Counted from the stretch's first letter, positions 40,672 to 49,668 are shown. The stretch is DNA of 64,000 bases from Geobacillus subterraneus (GCF_001618685.1 NZ_CP014342.1:434001-498000), one strand, 5' to 3'. The notes: a model not told the origin generated them from the sequence alone. Numbers and translations: made by a program.

Positions 40672-42267
40672 ATGAAGCGGGAAGAACTGATCGCTCCTGA
40701 GCGCTACAATTTAACGTCCGAAATGGAACGGCATGCGGCGGCCCACCCGGAGCGAATCGCTTTAAAATGGGAGAATGAGCACGGCGAAACAAAAGAGATT
40801 ACATACGGGCGCCTCATGGCGCGCGCCAATCAAATTGGAAACGCTTTCTTATCGCGCGGGCTGGAAAAAGGGGACAAAGTGCTTGTCATGGTTCCGCGCC
40901 TGATTGAAGCGTATGAAGTATATGTAGGGGCGCTCAAAGCCGGGCTTGTCGTCATTCCGAGCTCCGAGATGCTGCGGACAAAAGATTTGCAATACCGATT
41001 GTCCCATGGGGAAGTGAAGGCGGTTGTCGCCTATGAACCGTATCTTAACGAATTCGCTTCGATCGATGGCATCGACAAGCTGTTGAAATTTTCGATTGGC
41101 GAGCGCGAGCATGACGGCTGGGTTCGGCTGGGGGCAGCGATGGCGGAAGAAAGCGAAACACTCGCTGCGGCCGATACGTCGCGCGACGATATGGCGTTTT
41201 TATCCTACACCTCTGGCACGACCGGCAATCCGAAAGGGGTTGTCCATTGCCATGGCTGGGCGTACGCCCATTTGCGCACGGCGGCAAAAAACTGGCTGTG
41301 CATCGAAGAGAACGATCTCGTCTGGGCGACGGCCGGACCGGGATGGCAAAAATGGATTTGGAGTCCGTTTCTATCGGTGCTTGGCTCGGGGGCGACCGGG
41401 TTCGTCTATTACGGCCGCTTTGAGCCGGAAAAATATTTGCAGCTGTTAGAAAAATATGAAGTGAACGTGCTTTGCTGCACGCCGACCGAATACCGCCTCA
41501 TGGCGAAGGTGCCGGATATCGGCCGCTACAACTTATCGCACTTGCACAGCGCCGTGTCGGCCGGCGAGCCGCTCAACCGCGAAGTGATCGACACGTTTGC
41601 CAAGCATTTTGGCATCCAAGTGCGCGATGGCTATGGCCAGACAGAAAATACACTGCTTGTCGGCGTCATGAAAGGGATGGACATCAAGCCGGGATCGATG
41701 GGGAAACCGACGCCGGGCAACCGCGTCGAAATCATCGATGAAAACGGCGAACCGTGCCCAGTCGGTGTTGTGGGAGATATCGCCGTCCATGTGGAAACGC
41801 CGGCGCTGTTTAAATATTACTATAAAGATCCGGAACGGACGGCGATGCAGTTCCGCGGCGACTATTACATTACCGGCGATAAAGCGCGAAAAGACGAAGA
41901 CGGCTATTTCTGGTTTGAAGGCCGCGGCGATGACATCATCATCAGCTCCGGCTATACGATCGGCCCGTTTGAAGTGGAAGATGCGCTCGTCAAGCATCCG
42001 GCGGTGAAAGAATGCGCCGTCGTCGCCAGCCCGGATGAAGTGCGCGGCCATGTCGTCAAAGCGTTCGTCGTGCTGCGCGACGGGGTCGACAAAAACGATC
42101 CATCGCTCATTCCGGCATTGCAGGAGCATGTCAAACAATTAACCGCTCCGTACAAATACCCGCGCAAAATCGAGTTCGTCGACGACTTGCCAAAAACGGC
42201 GTCCGGGAAAATCCGCCGCGTCGAGCTGCGCGAACGGGAAGCGCGCCTTGCCGGCCGGTCGTCATAA
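40672..42267 (+). CDS. ytcI: AMP-forming acyl-CoA synthetase (YtcI-like)
   Basis: This 531-residue adenylate-forming ligase is related to medium-chain acyl-CoA and acetyl-CoA synthetases. The phosphate loop is YTSGTTGNPKG, the adenylate motif is DGYGQTENT, and the hinge is FWFEGRGDD. The C-terminal catalytic Lys lies in KTASGKIRRVE. It corresponds to B. subtilis ytcI, between sspA and nadK2. The natural acid is unknown; it resembles acsA in this same window. The start follows GGGGGAGAGG. Confidence 0.9.
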   Translation: MKREELIAPERYNLTSEMERHAAAHPERIALKWENEHGETKEITYGRLMARANQIGNAFLSRGLEKGDKVLVMVPRLIEAYEVYVGALKAGLVVIPSSEMLRTKDLQYRLSHGEVKAVVAYEPYLNEFASIDGIDKLLKFSIGEREHDGWVRLGAAMAEESETLAAADTSRDDMAFLSYTSGTTGNPKGVVHCHGWAYAHLRTAAKNWLCIEENDLVWATAGPGWQKWIWSPFLSVLGSGATGFVYYGRFEPEKYLQLLEKYEVNVLCCTPTEYRLMAKVPDIGRYNLSHLHSAVSAGEPLNREVIDTFAKHFGIQVRDGYGQTENTLLVGVMKGMDIKPGSMGKPTPGNRVEIIDENGEPCPVGVVGDIAVHVETPALFKYYYKDPERTAMQFRGDYYITGDKARKDEDGYFWFEGRGDDIIISSGYTIGPFEVEDALVKHPAVKECAVVASPDEVRGHVVKAFVVLRDGVDKNDPSLIPALQEHVKQLTAPYKYPRKIEFVDDLPKTASGKIRRVELREREARLAGRSS

Positions 42268-42397
42268 GCGCGGGGGGATGGAAACGCGCGTGCAATGAAA
42301 GGCCGCAAAACAGCCCTCCTTAAGCGGCGTGAATCAGCCTGAAGGCCGCCCGTTTCGGGAGGGGGCGGTTCATCTTGAAGCCATTCATAAAACGAAA

Positions 42398-42429
42398 GAG
42401 GGTGTCCCGAACGAAGGGACACCCTCTTC
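42398..42429. terminator. Bidirectional terminator between ytcI and nadK2
   Basis: GAGGGTGTCCC and GGGACACCCTC with loop GAACGAA are flanked by A-rich and T-rich ends. Upstream (42268-42380) only minor GC hairpins are seen. Confidence 0.8.
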
Positions 42430-42499
42430 CATCCATACCAACCGAATACTCCCGCACACCTTGTCGTCTCTCCCGAAGAAAGGCGACCTTGCGCGCCGT

Positions 42500-43303
42500 T
42501 TATAAAAAGACGCGCTTCACTTTATCCCAGAATGAGTTGTCTTTTAAGCGCACCGTTTTGATGACCCGGTCGCTCAACTGGATGTCAATCCGCTCAATAT
42601 GCTGGATGCTGAGCGCTTCATTGTCGAGGCCAATGATCGGAAAATGGCTCGTTTCTTCCGACATTTTCAGCGTCAGTTTCCGCTTACCGCTCAAAATAAA
42701 CGGCGAGCCGAGCGTCCGGTAGCGGTTGCTGTTGAGCGAGGCGAGCTCGCTCACTTGAAAGCACGGCAAAAGTGGATCAACGATCGCTCCGTGCACCGAT
42801 TTGTTGTAGCCGGTGCTGCCGGTTGGCGTCGAGACGATAATGCCATCGCCGCGGAACGTTTCAAAATGCAAGTCGTCAATAAAAACATCGACCGCCATCG
42901 TTTTAATGATTTGCGAGCGGATCGAACATTCGTTTAAGCAGAAAAAGGAGGCGGTGCCGTCGATCGTCACTTCGATGACCGGGTAGCGCCGCACTTCAAG
43001 CTTCCAGTTTCTGGCCGCTTCAACCATATGATCGATATCATCGATTTGGAAATCGCAATAAAATCCGCGCGTCGGCAGCGTTGACACACCGACGTATAAA
43101 CGGTCAGAGCGGAATCCGGTTTGCCGGACCGCCTGCAAAAACGCGCCGTCATCGCCGATGCTGACGATAATGTTCGCTTCCCGGGCGTCGTCGACAACGA
43201 CAAACGGCCCGCGCTCCGCCCGCTCAATGAGCGGCTTCACCCGTTCGACGAGCTCGTCGTCGCGCTTATAAAAAAAATAGAGGCGGTTGCGTTCCATGTC
43301 CAT
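42500..43303 (-). CDS. nadK2: NAD kinase 2
   Basis: This 267-residue ATP-NAD kinase makes NADP. The nucleotide loop is SIGDDGAFL, the GDDG form typical of the second Bacillus NAD kinase rather than GGDG. The NAD site is seen in NECSIRSQ, and the glycine-rich catalytic loop in TPTGSTGYNKS. The start at 43303 follows TAGGAGGG. It corresponds to ytdI, divergent from sppA across a short promoter region with a perfect palindrome. Confidence 0.92.
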   Translation of the reverse strand: MDMERNRLYFFYKRDDELVERVKPLIERAERGPFVVVDDAREANIIVSIGDDGAFLQAVRQTGFRSDRLYVGVSTLPTRGFYCDFQIDDIDHMVEAARNWKLEVRRYPVIEVTIDGTASFFCLNECSIRSQIIKTMAVDVFIDDLHFETFRGDGIIVSTPTGSTGYNKSVHGAIVDPLLPCFQVSELASLNSNRYRTLGSPFILSGKRKLTLKMSEETSHFPIIGLDNEALSIQHIERIDIQLSDRVIKTVRLKDNSFWDKVKRVFL

Positions 43304-43341
43304 CTTTGCGCCCTCCTAATGGCATCATATCTTGAACCGAT

Positions 43342-43359
43342 GTACAATGAATATTGTAC
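43342..43359. promoter_or_regulatory. Palindrome in the nadK2-sppA divergent promoter region
   Basis: GTACAATGAATATTGTAC has seven-base perfect arms around GAAT. Each arm contains TACAAT, a plausible -10 on each strand, so this may be two facing -10 boxes or an operator. Confidence 0.4.
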
Positions 43360-43413
43360 CACGTTTTCCATGATTCTAAAAATATGGGTAGCTGATGCAA
43401 AAGGGGGGAGAGG

Positions 43414-44421
43414 ATGAATCGAAAACGGTGGACGGCGTTGGCGATCGCGTCGGCGTTGTTTATCATTTCCGTGCTCGTTAACGCCATTGGCGTACTGCTG
43501 TCCGATGAGGCGGGAACATGGTCGGAAAATTGGCTGGCACTGATGGAAGCGCCGTTTAGTGAAGAAGTGATCGAAGAGGGCGACCCGCTGCAAAAAATCG
43601 TGGTCTTGGAAGTGAACGGTGTCATTCAAGAGGCAGGCGAAGCGGAGGCGTTCCTTTCCTCGCCGCTTTATAACCATCAAACATTTTTGCAAATGATCAA
43701 ACAGGTGAAGGAAGATGACCGTGTCAAAGCCATCGTATTGCGCATCAACTCACCAGGCGGCGGGGTCGCCGAAAGCGCGGAAATTCATAACCAGCTGTTG
43801 AAATTGAAAAAAGAGACGAAGAAGCCGATTTACGTATCGATGGGAGCGATGGCGGCGTCAGGCGGCTATTACATCGCCACAGCGGGCGATAAGCTGTTCG
43901 CTAGCCCGGAGACGATCACCGGCTCGATCGGCGTCATTATGCAAAGTGTCAACTACGAAGGGCTGGCCAAAAAATACGGCGTCGAGCTCGTCACAATCAA
44001 AAGCGGCCCGTACAAGGACATCATGAACCCAGCGCGCAAAATGACGGATGCGGAGCGGGACATTTTGCAGCGGCTGATCAACCAGTCGTATGAGGCGTTT
44101 GTCGACGTTATTGTCAAAGGCAGAAAGCTGCCGGAAGAGGCGGTGCGCAAACTGGCGGATGGCCGCATTTACGACGGCCGCCAGGCGAAATCGCTCCGGT
44201 TGATTGATGAGTTTGGTTATTTGGACGATACAATTGCGGCGCTCAAAAAAGAACATCGGCTCGCCAATGCTCAAGTTGTGAAATATGTAGGCGATGCCCC
44301 GTGGGGCTCCCTGTTCGGGTTGATATCCAACCGGGCGAAGCCGGAAACAGAAGCGGCCGAGCTCATCCGTCTGTTGTCGCAGCCGTCATCGCCGCGGCTC
44401 ATGTATTTATTTACTGAGTAA
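43414..44421 (+). CDS. sppA: Signal peptide peptidase SppA
   Basis: This 335-residue membrane-anchored Ser/Lys protease degrades remnant signal peptides and other membrane peptides. One N-terminal helix (LAIASALFIISVLVNAIGV) precedes the catalytic domain. Nucleophile S149 is in GAMAASGGYY and the general base K201 in GPYKDIMNP, agreeing with the known B. subtilis pair to within two residues. The start follows GGGGGGAGAGG. It corresponds to yteI/sppA, followed 13 bases later by yteJ. Confidence 0.95.
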   Translation: MNRKRWTALAIASALFIISVLVNAIGVLLSDEAGTWSENWLALMEAPFSEEVIEEGDPLQKIVVLEVNGVIQEAGEAEAFLSSPLYNHQTFLQMIKQVKEDDRVKAIVLRINSPGGGVAESAEIHNQLLKLKKETKKPIYVSMGAMAASGGYYIATAGDKLFASPETITGSIGVIMQSVNYEGLAKKYGVELVTIKSGPYKDIMNPARKMTDAERDILQRLINQSYEAFVDVIVKGRKLPEEAVRKLADGRIYDGRQAKSLRLIDEFGYLDDTIAALKKEHRLANAQVVKYVGDAPWGSLFGLISNRAKPETEAAELIRLLSQPSSPRLMYLFTE

Positions 44422-44434
44422 AGGAAGTGGGAGG

Positions 44435-44908
44435 ATGACTGATACGCAAGCGATGGCGCCGCCTGCGCCTGAACACCGTTTGCCGGTGGAAGCGGCTCCC
44501 CGCTACGGCGGATTTTGGCTTCGTTTTTGGGCGTATTTGCTTGACGTTATAGTCGTTTCAAGCATAAACCGGCTTGTCGTTTGGCCGTTGTTTCGCTTGT
44601 TTGACTGGCCGTTAGCGCGGGATCATTGGTTTGCGCCGGCCGCGGTGGCGGCGGCTGCCGTCTTTTACGCCTATTTTGTTTTGATGACGAAAGCGTTCGG
44701 GCAGACGCTTGGCAAAATGGTGTTCGGCCTAAAAGTCGTCGATGAGCGGGGCGTGCCGCTTACATGGCTGACGGTGCTGTTCCGCGAAGTCATCGGCAAA
44801 TTTATCGCCAAAAAACTGTTGTTCATCGGTTTTTTGTTTGTCGCTTTTTCGGAAAAGAAAAAAGGGATGCACGATCAGTTTGCTGATACGATCGTCATTC
44901 GGGATTGA
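44435..44908 (+). CDS. yteJ: YteJ, RDD-family membrane protein
   Basis: This 157-residue integral membrane protein of the RDD family has three likely helices (about residues 28-55, 65-90 and 120-142). The family motif is degenerate: GGFWLRFWAYLLDVIVV in place of R-D-D. The loop AFGQTLGKMVFGLKVVDERG is typical of RDD proteins. In B. subtilis, YteJ has been linked to SppA and lantibiotic resistance. It follows sppA closely and is followed by a terminator. Confidence 0.88.
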   Translation: MTDTQAMAPPAPEHRLPVEAAPRYGGFWLRFWAYLLDVIVVSSINRLVVWPLFRLFDWPLARDHWFAPAAVAAAAVFYAYFVLMTKAFGQTLGKMVFGLKVVDERGVPLTWLTVLFREVIGKFIAKKLLFIGFLFVAFSEKKKGMHDQFADTIVIRD

Positions 44909-44948
44909 CGGGCTTTTGTTTGCATCCGTCCGCCCTCAATAACCACCA

Positions 44949-44978
44949 CCTGCCGCTATGGCAGGTTTATTTTTTTTC
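44949..44978 (+). terminator. Terminator after yteJ
   Basis: ACCTGCC and GGCAGGT with loop GCTAT are followed by TTATTTTTTTT. Confidence 0.8.
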
Positions 44979-45016
44979 CATATGGTGACAATGTATGGTG
45001 AAAGGAAGTGCGGACA

Positions 45017-45706
45017 TTGAGAATCGTGATCATAGCCGTCGTGGTGGTGGCTCTTTTTCTCCTTCTTGTCGCATGGATGAAAATTTCGGTAACGGTCGTA
45101 TTCCGTCATGCTGAAGACGATGACGAGTACAAAATTGTGCTGCGCACCCTATTTGGCCTCATCCGCTACACGATTCGCGTCCCGCTCATCAAGATCGAAA
45201 CTGAACCCGAGTCGCCCGGGGTGGCGCTTGTTCATAAAGAGGGAACGGGAGGAACGCGCGGGAAAGAGGAAAAGAAAAGCAAATGGACGCCGAGCGACAT
45301 TGCCGATTTCTTTCGTCAAGTCAAGCAGTTTCTCAAACAAGTTGTCGACTTGCATGAAATTATGAAACAGTTTTGCCGTCATGTCACGATTACAAAATGG
45401 GAATGGCGGACCAAAATCGGCACCGGCGACGCGGCGTCAACCGGGTTGGTCGCCGGGCTTGGCTGGTCGTTGAAATACACGATCATCGGCACGGTGAGCC
45501 GTTACACGAAGATGAAAACCATCCCGGTGATTACGATCGTTCCGACCTATGACCGGGCTGTTTCGGAAACGGCGTTTTTATGTATGTTTCAGTTTCGAAT
45601 CGGGCATGCTATGTTAGCAGGATTGCGAGTGATCAAACATTGGCGCGGACGGCGCTTGAGGAAACGAAACCCGTTGACAGCAAGACAGGCAAATGAAGGA
45701 TATTAG
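45017..45706 (+). CDS. ytfI: YtfI, DUF2953 protein
   Basis: This 229-residue protein has one N-terminal membrane helix (IVIIAVVVVALFLLLVAW) followed by a soluble region of the DUF2953 type. It includes TKWEWRTKIGTGDAASTGLV and VSRYTKMKTIPVITIVPTY. TTG 45017 is preferred on spacing from AAGGAAG; GTG 45008 would overlap the site. It lies directly before gerW, as ytfI does in B. subtilis, and may be expressed during sporulation with it. The function is unknown. Confidence 0.85.
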   Translation: MRIVIIAVVVVALFLLLVAWMKISVTVVFRHAEDDDEYKIVLRTLFGLIRYTIRVPLIKIETEPESPGVALVHKEGTGGTRGKEEKKSKWTPSDIADFFRQVKQFLKQVVDLHEIMKQFCRHVTITKWEWRTKIGTGDAASTGLVAGLGWSLKYTIIGTVSRYTKMKTIPVITIVPTYDRAVSETAFLCMFQFRIGHAMLAGLRVIKHWRGRRLRKRNPLTARQANEGY

Positions 45707-45717
45707 GAGGAATGAGC

Positions 45718-46188
45718 ATGACGAATCATCCGATTCAAGGCCTAATGACAACAGCGATGGAAAACTTAAAACAAATGATTGATGTCAATACGATTATCGG
45801 CGACCCGGTTGAGACGCCTGACGGCAGCGTCATTTTAACCGTATCGAAAGTCGGCTTTGGGTTTGCTGCCGGCGGCAGCGAGTTTATGCTCGACGGCCAG
45901 CAAAACGGCCAAGGGACGCAAGCGGGCGGAAATGGGCAAAACGGGCAAGCCCAAGGGAACGGGCATCCGTTTGGCGGCGGCAGCGGCGGCGGTGTCTCCA
46001 TTACCCCGATTGCGTTTCTTGTCGTCAATTCGTCCGGTGTCAAACTTCTCCATTTGGATGAAAGCACGCACTTATATGAGAAAATACTCGATGTCGCCCC
46101 GCAGGCGTTTGAGAAAATTCAAGCGATGTTGAAGAAAAACAAGCAAGACGGGGCGGCTTCTGCTTCGGCGAACGACTTTGACATTTAG
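45718..46188 (+). CDS. gerW: Spore protein GerW (YtfJ family)
   Basis: This 156-residue protein of the YtfJ/GerW family is needed for normal spore response to L-alanine in B. subtilis. The N-terminal NHPIQGLMTTAMENLKQMI and the middle VSKVGFGFAAGGSEF are highly characteristic. A flexible Gly/Gln/Asn-rich insert (about residues 58-95) separates them from SITPIAFLVV. ATG 45718 follows TAGGAGG with seven bases of spacing; ATG 45712 is too close. Confidence 0.92.
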   Translation: MTNHPIQGLMTTAMENLKQMIDVNTIIGDPVETPDGSVILTVSKVGFGFAAGGSEFMLDGQQNGQGTQAGGNGQNGQAQGNGHPFGGGSGGGVSITPIAFLVVNSSGVKLLHLDESTHLYEKILDVAPQAFEKIQAMLKKNKQDGAASASANDFDI

Positions 46189-46294
46189 CTGAGCGCGGCG
46201 CTGGATCGTTTATCGTCCGGCTCTTTTTCATCCTGTCAGTGGCGGAAGGCCAGGCTTTTCGTTCCATGATCAGCCTTCCAATGAGACAAAACAA

Positions 46295-46323
46295 TTGCAA
46301 AAATCGTTTCCCCGTTTTACTAT
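46295..46323 (+). promoter_or_regulatory. Sigma-A promoter for tpx
   Basis: TTGCAA (46295-46300), a 17-base spacer and TACTAT (46318-46323) lie 40 bases before the tpx start. Confidence 0.7.
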
Positions 46324-46362
46324 GGAAATAGTACATATTTTTTCTTAAGGGGGAGAGAGCCC

Positions 46363-46863
46363 ATGGCTAATGTGACGTTTAAAGGAAACCCGGTCACGCT
46401 CGTCGGCAACGAAGTGAACGTCGGCGACAAGGCGCCGGATTTTACGGTGCTTGACCAAAACTTGCAAGAAGTGACGCTTGCCGATACGAAAGGGCATGTC
46501 CGCTTAATCAGCGTCGTTCCGTCGCTGGACACCGGGGTTTGCGACGCGCAGACGCGCCGGTTTAACGAAGAAGCGGCGAAGCTCGACAATGTGAAAGTGC
46601 TGACCATCAGCGTCGATTTGCCGTTTGCGCAAAAACGGTGGTGCGGCGCTGCCGGCATCGAAAACGTCCAAGTGTTGTCCGACCATCGCGACGTTTCGTT
46701 CGGACAAGCGTACGGCGTCTTAATCAAAGAACTGCGCTTGCTCGCCCGCGCGGTCTTTGTCATCGACAGCAACGATACGGTGACGTACGTAGAATACGTG
46801 CCGGAAGTGACGAACCATCCGAACTACGAATCGGCGATTGAAGCGGCAAAAGCAGCGAAATAA
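46363..46863 (+). CDS. tpx: Thiol peroxidase
   Basis: This 166-residue atypical 2-Cys peroxiredoxin reduces hydroperoxides using thioredoxin. The peroxidatic cysteine is C60 in [12 protein letters not shown], and the resolving cysteine is C94 in [11 protein letters not shown]. The length is standard for Tpx. The start follows GGGGGAGAG. It has its own promoter and terminator, so it is a single-gene unit as in B. subtilis, next to ytxK. Confidence 0.96.
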   Translation: MANVTFKGNPVTLVGNEVNVGDKAPDFTVLDQNLQEVTLADTKGHVRLISVVPSLDTGVCDAQTRRFNEEAAKLDNVKVLTISVDLPFAQKRWCGAAGIENVQVLSDHRDVSFGQAYGVLIKELRLLARAVFVIDSNDTVTYVEYVPEVTNHPNYESAIEAAKAAK

Positions 46864-46868
46864 CGGAA

Positions 46869-46898
46869 AAAGGCCCCGATTTGTTCGGGGTCTTTTCT
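46869..46898 (+). terminator. Terminator after tpx
   Basis: AAGGCCCCGA and TCGGGGTCTT around TTTGT are followed by a T-rich run. Confidence 0.75.
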
Positions 46899-46983
46899 TT
46901 CCTGTCGGCGCGCTTCTTGCGGCACGGGGCGGATCGGCGTACAATAGCAGAAGGGACATGGGCAGAAAGGTGGGATATACGGA

Positions 46984-47973
46984 ATGATGACGCCAGTTGA
47001 GCGGCTGTTCACTGTATTGGATGAAACAGCTCAGATTTTGCAGGAAGAATTGCAATGCACGTATTTAGAAGCGGTCGCGGAAACGGGGGAAAACTTGTTC
47101 CACGGCGATGTGCTGCAGGATGAAGTGAGCGAGCTAAACGCCAAACGGCTGAAAAAACAATATCGCGAACTTGTGCTCGACCGGTTTCAAAATGAAGAAA
47201 TCCGCAAGGCGTTCCAGCTCGCTGCCTTAAAAGGGATGCGCCAGCATGTTCAGCCACACCATCAAATGACTCCGGATGCGGTCAGTTTATTTTTGGCGTA
47301 TTTAGTGCGCCGGTTTACACGCCCGCATTTGGCGCTCACTATCCTTGACCCGGCCGTCGGCACGGCGAACTTATTGACGGCGGTGCTCAACGGACTGAGC
47401 GGCAAGCAGGCGAAAAGCTATGGCGTCGATGTCGATGACTTGCTCGTCAAACTCGCGTATGTCAACGCCAACTTGCAAAAACACGCGGTGCAGCTGTTTA
47501 ACCAAGACAGCTTGCGCCCGCTTTTTGTCGAACCGGCTGATGTCGTCGTCTGCGATTTGCCGGTCGGTTATTACCCGGATGATGACAATGCGTCCCGGTT
47601 TGCTCTGAAAGCGGAAGAAGGGCGGTCGTACGCGCACCATTTGCTGATCGAGCAAAGCTTGCGGTATACAAAAGACGGCGGCTATTTGTTTTTCCTTATT
47701 CCCAATACGTTGTTTTCAAGCCCGCAAGCGCAACAGCTGAACACATTCTTAAAAGAGACGGCCATCGTCCAAGGCGTGCTGCAGCTGCCGCTGTCGATGT
47801 TTCAACACGAACAGGCGGCGAAAAGCGTGTTCATTTTGCAAAAGAAAGGGCCGATGGCAAAGCCGCCAAAAAACGTGCTGCTTGCCGAACTGCCGCGCTT
47901 TTCGAACAAGACGGCGATGCAGGCGATGATGGCGAAAATCGAAGCGTGGATCGCGAATGAAAAAGGAAGCTGA
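46984..47973 (+). CDS. ytxK: YtxK, class I SAM-dependent methyltransferase
   Basis: This 329-residue protein has the fold of N6-adenine-type methyltransferases. After an all-alpha N-terminal part (residues 1-85) comes the SAM motif ILDPAVGTANLLTAVL and then DVVVCDLPVGYYP, in the place of the NPPY catalytic tetrapeptide. Loss of N-P-P-Y makes DNA adenine methylation uncertain. It corresponds to ytxK, just ahead of ackA. The substrate is unknown. Confidence 0.87.
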   Translation: MMTPVERLFTVLDETAQILQEELQCTYLEAVAETGENLFHGDVLQDEVSELNAKRLKKQYRELVLDRFQNEEIRKAFQLAALKGMRQHVQPHHQMTPDAVSLFLAYLVRRFTRPHLALTILDPAVGTANLLTAVLNGLSGKQAKSYGVDVDDLLVKLAYVNANLQKHAVQLFNQDSLRPLFVEPADVVVCDLPVGYYPDDDNASRFALKAEEGRSYAHHLLIEQSLRYTKDGGYLFFLIPNTLFSSPQAQQLNTFLKETAIVQGVLQLPLSMFQHEQAAKSVFILQKKGPMAKPPKNVLLAELPRFSNKTAMQAMMAKIEAWIANEKGS

Positions 47974-48055
47974 GCGGCAAAAGGCGGCCCCGTCTTCAAC
48001 GGGGGCTAGGAGATGGCGGCAAGGAAGCATGCAGCGCGTGGATATCGTGATGAAA

Positions 48056-48085
48056 AGGGGGTCCGATCTTTTGGGGACTCCCTCG
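48056..48085 (+). terminator. Terminator after ytxK
   Basis: GGGGGTCC pairs with GGACTCCC around GATCTTTTGG, followed by a loose T-rich stretch. A similar weaker hairpin (GGCCCCGT/ACGGGGGC) is at 47986-48008. Confidence 0.5.
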
Positions 48086-48137
48086 TTTGCATTTTTCACA
48101 ACATAAAGACTTTTTCTTGCAACCGATTACTAAACGA

Positions 48138-48174
48138 GCAAGCGCTTGAAAGAACAATAAGGGGGGCATACAAT
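48138..48174 (+). promoter_or_regulatory. ackA promoter with cre-like core
   Basis: The palindrome CAAGCGCTTG (48139-48148) has the core of a CcpA cre site. Its right arm runs into TTGAAA (48146-48151), which is spaced 17 bases from TACAAT (48169-48174). An alternative reading is a mini-ORF ATG AAA AAG GCA TAG starting at 48173 after AAGGGGGG, which would then be only apparent. CcpA activates ackA in B. subtilis. Confidence 0.5.
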
Positions 48175-48259
48175 GAAAAAGGCATAGTGAAACGGCCGCC
48201 CATCGCGCACACTAATGGTAGGCGCGATCGGATTTTGCAAAAAGGAGCTGTTTGGATAT

Positions 48260-49450
48260 ATGGCGAACGTGTTAGCCATTAACGCGGGTAGTTCATCATT
48301 GAAATTCCAATTGTTTGAGATGCCGGCGGAAACGGTGTTGACGAAAGGGGTCGTCGAGCGCATCGGCTTTGACGACGCGATTTTCACCATCGTTGTCAAC
48401 GGGGAGAAGCAACAGGAAGTGACCGCCATCCCGAACCACGCCGTGGCGGTGAAAATGCTGTTGGATAAATTGATTCGCTACGGCATTATTCGATCGTTTG
48501 AGGAAATCGACGGCATCGGCCACCGCGTCGTTCACGGCGGCGAAAAGTTCAGCGACTCCGTGTTAATTACCGATGAAGTGATGAAACAAATCGAAAAAGT
48601 TTCCGAGCTCGCCCCGCTCCACAACCCGGCCAACCTTGTCGGCATCCGGGCGTTCCAAGAAGTGCTGCCAAACGTGCCGGCGGTGGCGGTGTTTGATACG
48701 GCGTTCCACCAAACGATGCCGGAACAGTCGTTTTTATACAGCTTGCCGTATGAGTATTACACGAAGTTTGGCATCCGCAAATACGGATTCCACGGCACGT
48801 CGCATAAATACGTCACCCAGCGCGCGGCCGAATTGCTCGGCCGGCCGATCGAACAGCTGCGCCTCATCTCGTGCCATTTAGGCAACGGCGCGAGCATCGC
48901 AGCGGTGGAAGCAGGAAAATCGATTGATACGTCGATGGGCTTTACCCCATTAGCCGGTGTAGCGATGGGGACGCGCTCCGGCAACATCGATCCGGCGCTC
49001 ATCCCGTATATTATGGAAAAAACAGGGATGACGGCCGATGAAGTGATTGAAGTGTTAAACAAACGAAGCGGCATGCTCGGCTTGTCCGGCATTTCAAGCG
49101 ACTTGCGCGACCTCGAAAAAGCGGCGGCGGAAGGAAATGAACGGGCCGAGCTGGCGCTTGAAGTGTTTGCGAGCCGGATCCATAAATATATCGGTTCATA
49201 TGCGGCCCGCATGTGCGGCGTTGATGCCATCATTTTCACCGCCGGCATCGGCGAAAACAGCGATGTCGTGCGCGCCAAAGTATTGCGCGGCCTCGAATTC
49301 ATGGGCGTCTACTGGGATCCGGTGTTGAACAAAGTGCGCGGCAAAGAAGCGTTCATCAGCTATCCGCACTCGCCGGTCAAAGTGCTCGTCATCCCGACGA
49401 ACGAAGAGGTCATGATCGCCCGTGATGTGATGCGGTTGGCGAATTTGTAA
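48260..49450 (+). CDS. ackA: Acetate kinase
   Basis: This 396-residue ASKHA-fold kinase makes ATP and acetate from acetyl phosphate. The N-terminal phosphate motif is [13 protein letters not shown], and [10 protein letters not shown] and FTAGIGENS are diagnostic. Catalytic Asp and Arg residues are seen in [11 protein letters not shown] and GHRVVHGG. The start follows an AAAAAGGAG site somewhat distant (about 13 bases), so efficiency may be moderate. It is the last gene in the B. subtilis-like order; the catabolic island follows. Confidence 0.96.
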   Translation: MANVLAINAGSSSLKFQLFEMPAETVLTKGVVERIGFDDAIFTIVVNGEKQQEVTAIPNHAVAVKMLLDKLIRYGIIRSFEEIDGIGHRVVHGGEKFSDSVLITDEVMKQIEKVSELAPLHNPANLVGIRAFQEVLPNVPAVAVFDTAFHQTMPEQSFLYSLPYEYYTKFGIRKYGFHGTSHKYVTQRAAELLGRPIEQLRLISCHLGNGASIAAVEAGKSIDTSMGFTPLAGVAMGTRSGNIDPALIPYIMEKTGMTADEVIEVLNKRSGMLGLSGISSDLRDLEKAAAEGNERAELALEVFASRIHKYIGSYAARMCGVDAIIFTAGIGENSDVVRAKVLRGLEFMGVYWDPVLNKVRGKEAFISYPHSPVKVLVIPTNEEVMIARDVMRLANL

Positions 49451-49458
49451 AATCATTA

Positions 49459-49590
49459 GAAGGACGTTGAAAATAACCGGTTCGCTCGATTGGCGAGAAC
49501 TCGAAGTGGATCAGGTTATAGTGTCGCAAGTCTTTTCAACTTGAGAAATGCTGCTGGGAGCACCAGTTTCCCTTAAATCACCATCCTTTT
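49459..49590. repeat. Structured intergenic repeat, copy 2 of 3
   Basis: The 366-base gap after ackA opens with this 132-bp element. Its ends GAAGGACGTTGA and TCACCATCCTTT are imperfect inverted repeats. Inside, CCGGTTCGCTCG...GCGAGAA and TTTTCAACTTGAGAAA match copy 3 closely, and the tail GGGAGCACC...CCCTTAAATCAC is shared. The rest of the gap (49591-49816) has a terminator-like AACGGGGCGGCCGTT plus seven T, and no gene I can support. Confidence 0.7.
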
Positions 49591-49640
49591 AGAATAACAA
49601 AGAATTTTCGCAGCCATTTTGGCCAAAACGGTTGTTCCAA

Positions 49641-49668
49641 ACAAACGGGGCGGCCGTTTTTTTGTATG
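49641..49668 (+). terminator. Terminator-like hairpin in the gap after ackA
   Basis: AACGG and CCGTT with loop GGCGG are followed by seven T (to about 49668). Confidence 0.5.

Noticed and set aside
48173-48187. Four-codon leader peptide before ackA
   Set aside because: It has a good ribosome site, but its ATG falls in a better-supported -10 box; kept only as an alternative in the findings.
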